Source of the DNA: Rachycentron canadum
Taxonomy: Eukaryota > Chordata > Actinopteri > Carangiformes > Rachycentridae
Assembly: GCA_038496675.1 (NCBI GenBank)
Contig: CM076650.1
Coordinates: 13,327,703 to 13,391,702 of the forward strand
Length of the DNA stretch: 64,000 nt
Direction of reading: 5' to 3'
Below the pieces are notes generated by a model. The model was not told the DNA's origin and did no database searches. It was given only the letters and a program-made list of their open reading frames with translations. A program made the translations under genes and the position numbers. Within the stretch, counting starts at the first letter, position 1. Each line of letters begins with the position of its first letter. Of the stretch, positions 60,829 through 64,000 are shown piece after piece.

Positions 60829-60976
60829 CTGGTTGAGACAGATAAGGAGAGAGGTTGGAGGAAGAGAATGAGAAGGACAGAAGCAGAGGTTGAAGGACAC
60901 AAAAAAGGAAGAAACAAAGATTGGTGAAACTGCAGGTGAGGAAAAATGGGAACACTTGCAAAAGAAGAGCAAAGTA

Positions 60977-61065
<89 letters not shown>

Positions 61066-61067
61066 AG
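60977..61067. repeat. (AAAG)n microsatellite
   Basis: About 22 AAAG units (CTTT on the ank2 strand, so a pure pyrimidine tract in the pre-mRNA) some 150 nt upstream of the repeat 7 exon. Confidence 0.95.
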
Positions 61068-61875
61068 ACAAGAAAAGAAACCAGATATGTTGGTGTAAGA
61101 AGCACAACAATGAGCATGCCTCAGAATAGCACATACAACACATACAACAAGGCATGCAAAAACCATGTCATTCTACCATGCTTGCTAAAAATAAAACACA
61201 ACAAAAGAAAATTAAGCAGAAATGTTGAATTTCAGACATTAAAAACCAAAACTCAAATAAACAAAGCAACTACACACTATGTGTATCTGCTTGGACAGAC
61301 AAGAGGACATTTATATATAGGCTGTATATATAAATATCAACAGTATACGATAGTGGGGTTCAATCCTTACCTTGCCATTCTGATAGACATGGTGCAATTT
61401 AATTAAGAAACAGAGTTAACTTAAAGTGTTTCAGAGAGGAAAAACAATGATATAAACATGCTCAGAAGTACACATGCTGTAGGTTAGAAATAGCAATAAA
61501 TAAAGAAGTGAAAGTGTCAGAAAGTAAGCACGTATATAAATATGTAATACTTGTCCATTTTAAAGAATCTTTTCAAACTTTAAAAATAAAGAAGAGAAAT
61601 AATTAAGTAATGTAAAACAAATGATCATAATTAAACACAATAAACTTACTCTGGGATCTATTAATACAAAAAACTGTGTTTTACTGTCAGCCATGCAGGT
61701 GTGAGTACTACAGCATAGATAGTTGCATGCATTCATATTAATAATAAATTATTCAAACATGCAGGATTTCACAACTCTCAATTAAATAAGGGAAAGATCA
61801 GGACGAAAGAGCTGAAAGAGATGGTCAGAAGTGGAAAAAAAAGGAATCAAGTTAAGAGGTGATGAGTCTGTATAC
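61068..61875 (-). other. ank2: ank2 intron with a candidate 9-nt exon
   Basis: AT-rich intron. The only exon-like item is 9 nt at 61371-61379 (AATGGCAAG followed by GTAAGGAT), treated under findings. Confidence 0.5.
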
Positions 61876-61899
61876 CTCTGTGGTTCTATTGACCATCAT
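61876..61899 (-). CDS. ank2: ank2 24-nt microexon (MMVNRTTE)
   Basis: 24 nt, phase 0/0, encoding MMVNRTTE between CTAACCAG and GTATAC. The same eight residues occur in mammalian ankyrin-B, so this tiny exon is real. Confidence 0.93.
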
Positions 61900-62152
61900 C
61901 TGGTTAGGATGCATGGAGAGAGAAAGTTGGGATAGGGGGTTGGGTTGTTAGGGAAAGAGCTCATCACAACATTCATATAAAACTCGGGGTAAGTTTACAA
62001 GGTCACACAAATAGAAAAAAAAAGCAAAGAAAAGAAAGCGAACAAAACAGAGAGTCTCTGTCCAATAAAATGATCACATTTCTAAATGGATATATCTATA
62101 TCCTTCCCTGCATTCCACCCACCCCCAGTTACTCTTTGCCACGTTCTCTTAC

Positions 62153-62338
62153 CTTAGACTGGACGTCAGCATTGTGGTCGTTCTGGAGCAGCAGAGCAGC
62201 AGACTTTGTGTCGTCTTTGCGGGCCGCGATGTGCAGGGCCGGTAGTCGAACCTTACCCTTGGTGTCATGCTCCAACAGCAGGGAGACCACTGAGTTGTGA
62301 CCCTGCTGGAGAGCGATGGCCAGTGGAGTAAAGCCATC
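62153..62338 (-). CDS. ank2: ank2 exon: ankyrin repeats 5-6
   Basis: 186 nt encoding 62 residues: DGFTPLAIALQQGHNSVVSL, then KVRLPALHIAARKDDTKSAA to ADVQSK. This is the shortened double repeat of ankyrins, and the length is exactly that of the mammalian exon. Confidence 0.97.
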
Positions 62339-62423
62339 CTGGAAGAGCAGAAAAGACTCCAGTTAATGAGAGGGAGTGTTTTCTTATGTGTTATATAAGT
62401 GTATTCATTACACACAAACTAAC

Positions 62424-62522
62424 CTCAGTTGCAATGCTTTGGTTCCCTTCATTTTCCAGCAGGTATCTCACCACCTCCAAGTGATTTTCCTGGGCTGCCA
62501 TGTAAAGTGGGGTGAAGCCATT
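62424..62522 (-). CDS. ank2: ank2 exon: ankyrin repeat 4
   Basis: 99 nt, phase 0/0: NGFTPLYMAAQENHLEVVRY to QSIATE. PLYMAAQENH is diagnostic for this repeat in ankyrins. Confidence 0.97.
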
Positions 62523-62628
62523 CTGAAGAGACAATAAATATATACAAATACAATCTAAGTGAAGATCAGAGTCTTTGTGTCACACACTTTTATAAAGTTT
62601 AACATAGCTTATTTTTAAGACTTCTCAC

Positions 62629-62727
62629 CTGTGACTGAGCATTGACATCTCCTCCTCTCTTCACCAGTAGCCGGACTACTTCTTTTTGTCCTGCCAGTGA
62701 GGCAATGTGGAGGGCAGTGTTTCCTTT
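62629..62727 (-). CDS. ank2: ank2 exon: ankyrin repeat 3
   Basis: 99 nt, phase 0/0: KGNTALHIASLAGQKEVVRL to VNAQSQ. The acceptor is CTCTTCAG and the donor GTGAGAAG. Confidence 0.97.
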
Positions 62728-63539
62728 CTGAAGAGGAAATTGGGGTTAAAGCTACTAGCAAAGCATGTCTGTGTTGTTGCATATGCTGTGTGGATAGAAG
62801 TGCCTTGAACATTTTTACCTAAAAGAGTGGAGTGGAAAGAGACATTGTTTAAAAGGTGTGAGAGAAACAGAAACCTCTGATGTGAACATTGTCTTCATTG
62901 AAAACCAAATTGCAAACCTATAACACACAAATGTTTTTCTCTTGCAACTTTTTTTATTTCAAGGATTCAGAGGTTGTTGACTAAATAATACCAAGGATCA
63001 TACTGATGTCAATCCAAGGACATGGGCATGAGAGGCGACAAATTCCTTGCCAACTGTTAAATGGTGTTAGCTGTTATACCCGACGCACCGAACATCCACA
63101 CACTTGTTCCCCTCCCTCTTTTCCACTGAAAGTAAAATGTCTATTTAAGACGTCATGATCATGAATCCACCTCCATCCAACAGTTTTGCTATAATCTCAA
63201 TGTGAATGTAAAAAGTAAGCCATGTTAAACAAAGTCAGAAAGTCTAACTAAAGTCTTATCACATGACTTTCGCCCTAATATCTTCCACCACCCTTGTGTA
63301 TCAAGTTTCCCAGCTGAAGCTGACAGAAGCGGTGATTTACACCGTACTTTATAACTGATACCACTACGTTATGCTCATGTGTTCTGTTTTTGTCTGTCCG
63401 TTATCCAGCTATCACTCTCCCCCTTTCTTTTTTCCCCCTACATATCTTCCCCCTAGATGGGCTAAAGATAAAACTTTGCTATGGTCATATCTGAAAGGTT
63501 GATGCAGCATAATAAAAACACTTCCACGTGTACACAAAC
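62728..63539 (-). other. ank2: ank2 intron, nothing recognised
   Basis: About 0.8 kb between two repeat exons. No coding or repeat feature stands out on either strand. Confidence 0.6.
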
Positions 63540-63638
63540 CTTGGTGGAGGAGTCGACAGGTGCTCCTCTCTCCAACAATTCCTCAACCAAATCTTTGTGT
63601 CCCTCCTTAGCTGCCAGATGTAATGCGTTCAGACCATT
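63540..63638 (-). CDS. ank2: ank2 exon: ankyrin repeat 2
   Basis: 99 nt, phase 0/0, one 33-residue repeat NGLNALHLAAKEGHKDLVEE to VDSSTK. It matches the second repeat of ankyrin-B; the first, with the start codon exon, is outside the window. Confidence 0.97.
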
Positions 63639-64000
63639 CTGGAGAGAAAACAATCAGAAACAATCAACATAAGGCTTCAAGAAACAAATGTGGTAAAGTC
63701 ATTATTACATAACCACATCACATTAATCCCCAGGCCACAGAGCTTGGAGCTTACATAGACTATATGTCTTAATTAAAATTCATAGTAAGTTATGAGGCAA
63801 TAATTATAAATGTACACATATTGGAAAAATCAAATAATATTAGTATATGAAAAAGATATTTGAAAAGCCTGTGAATATGTAAACTCTGCACTGAATCACA
63901 TTCAGGTAGGCAAGTTGTAGTTTTAGAAAATATCAATAAAAAAAAAAAAAAAAACAGTATCAGTTGGAGAAATCATGGTTGAATTTCCCCTCAGACAGTT
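63639..64000 (-). other. ank2: ank2 intron upstream of repeat 2
   Basis: AT-rich intron DNA; no exon for repeat 1 is seen before the window ends. Confidence 0.7.

Larger units (their letters stand above)
26355..63638 (-). other. ank2: ank2 gene, repeat 2 to 3' end
   Basis: Ankyrin-B links membrane proteins (channels, exchangers, L1-family adhesion molecules) to the spectrin skeleton. Reading leftward the window shows the membrane-binding ankyrin repeats from repeat 2 onward, ZU5-ZU5-UPA (spectrin binding), a giant exon, the death domain and a long C-terminal tail. ANK2 rather than ANK1 or ANK3 is supported by close identity in the repeats (for example KNRVKVMELLVKYGASIQAI), the EEMFKMAAKIKTFEEMEQEAK and FQEGKLFEMTRGGAIDMTRS segments of giant ankyrin-B, and camk2d next door. 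Exon sizes of 99 and 198 nt in the repeats are typical of ankyrins. The first coding exons lie right of 64000. Splice phases agree across the exons listed, except around 34558-34950. Confidence 0.96.

Noticed and set aside
60661..61166. Open frames of 109-164 residues over the (AAAG)n repeat
   Set aside because: They are made of FLSFFLSF-type residues from the microsatellite; only the 99-nt ankyrin repeat exon inside is real.

Overview
The window looks like teleost fish genomic DNA. It has compact vertebrate introns, many CA/GT and tetranucleotide microsatellites, and two vertebrate genes read as split exons with GT/AG borders. The genes face each other tail to tail: camk2d (calcium/calmodulin-dependent kinase II delta) on the + strand and ank2 (ankyrin-B) on the - strand. 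I know the same convergent neighbourhood from human chromosome 4q (ANK2 and CAMK2D). No prokaryotic, viral or RNA gene was recognised. Whether this is the a or b copy of the fish duplicates cannot be told from the window.

Region 1-9614 is the long camk2d intron before kinase exon 3. Its first two exons, which carry the start codon and glycine-rich loop, lie upstream of the window. Positions 9615-23830 hold the rest of the kinase domain, the autoinhibitory and calmodulin-binding segment, a variable linker and the association (hub) domain. The linker has two known cassette exons, a 99-nt candidate exon flanked by an exact 34-nt direct repeat, and a 21-nt candidate microexon. The last coding codon is made either by splicing or by read-through. 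The camk2d 3' UTR runs to about 25.1-25.35 kb. About 1 kb of intergenic DNA follows, and then the ank2 3' UTR.

ank2 runs leftward from 63638 to 28229, with its first exons to the right of the window. In transcript order the window holds 19 exons encoding ankyrin repeats 2 to the last repeat (including a 24-nt microexon), a linker, the ZU5-ZU5-UPA spectrin-binding module, a 6.39-kb giant exon, the death domain, and a long regulatory tail. The tail ends in obscurin/titin-binding-like exons and a basic-then-acidic terminal exon.

The most unusual part lies after the death domain. A second very large coding exon (about 3.9 kb, 38737 to about 34849) and a third large exon (1.8 kb, 33397-31595) carry many serine-proline motifs and are not part of the ankyrin-B I know. 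An internal splice donor would let the cell skip the 3.9-kb part without changing frame. The giant exon itself has two families of internal repeats and almost none of the 12-residue repeats known from the mammalian giant exon. All exon borders were found by eye from frame, splice dinucleotides and family knowledge; no alignment was run.
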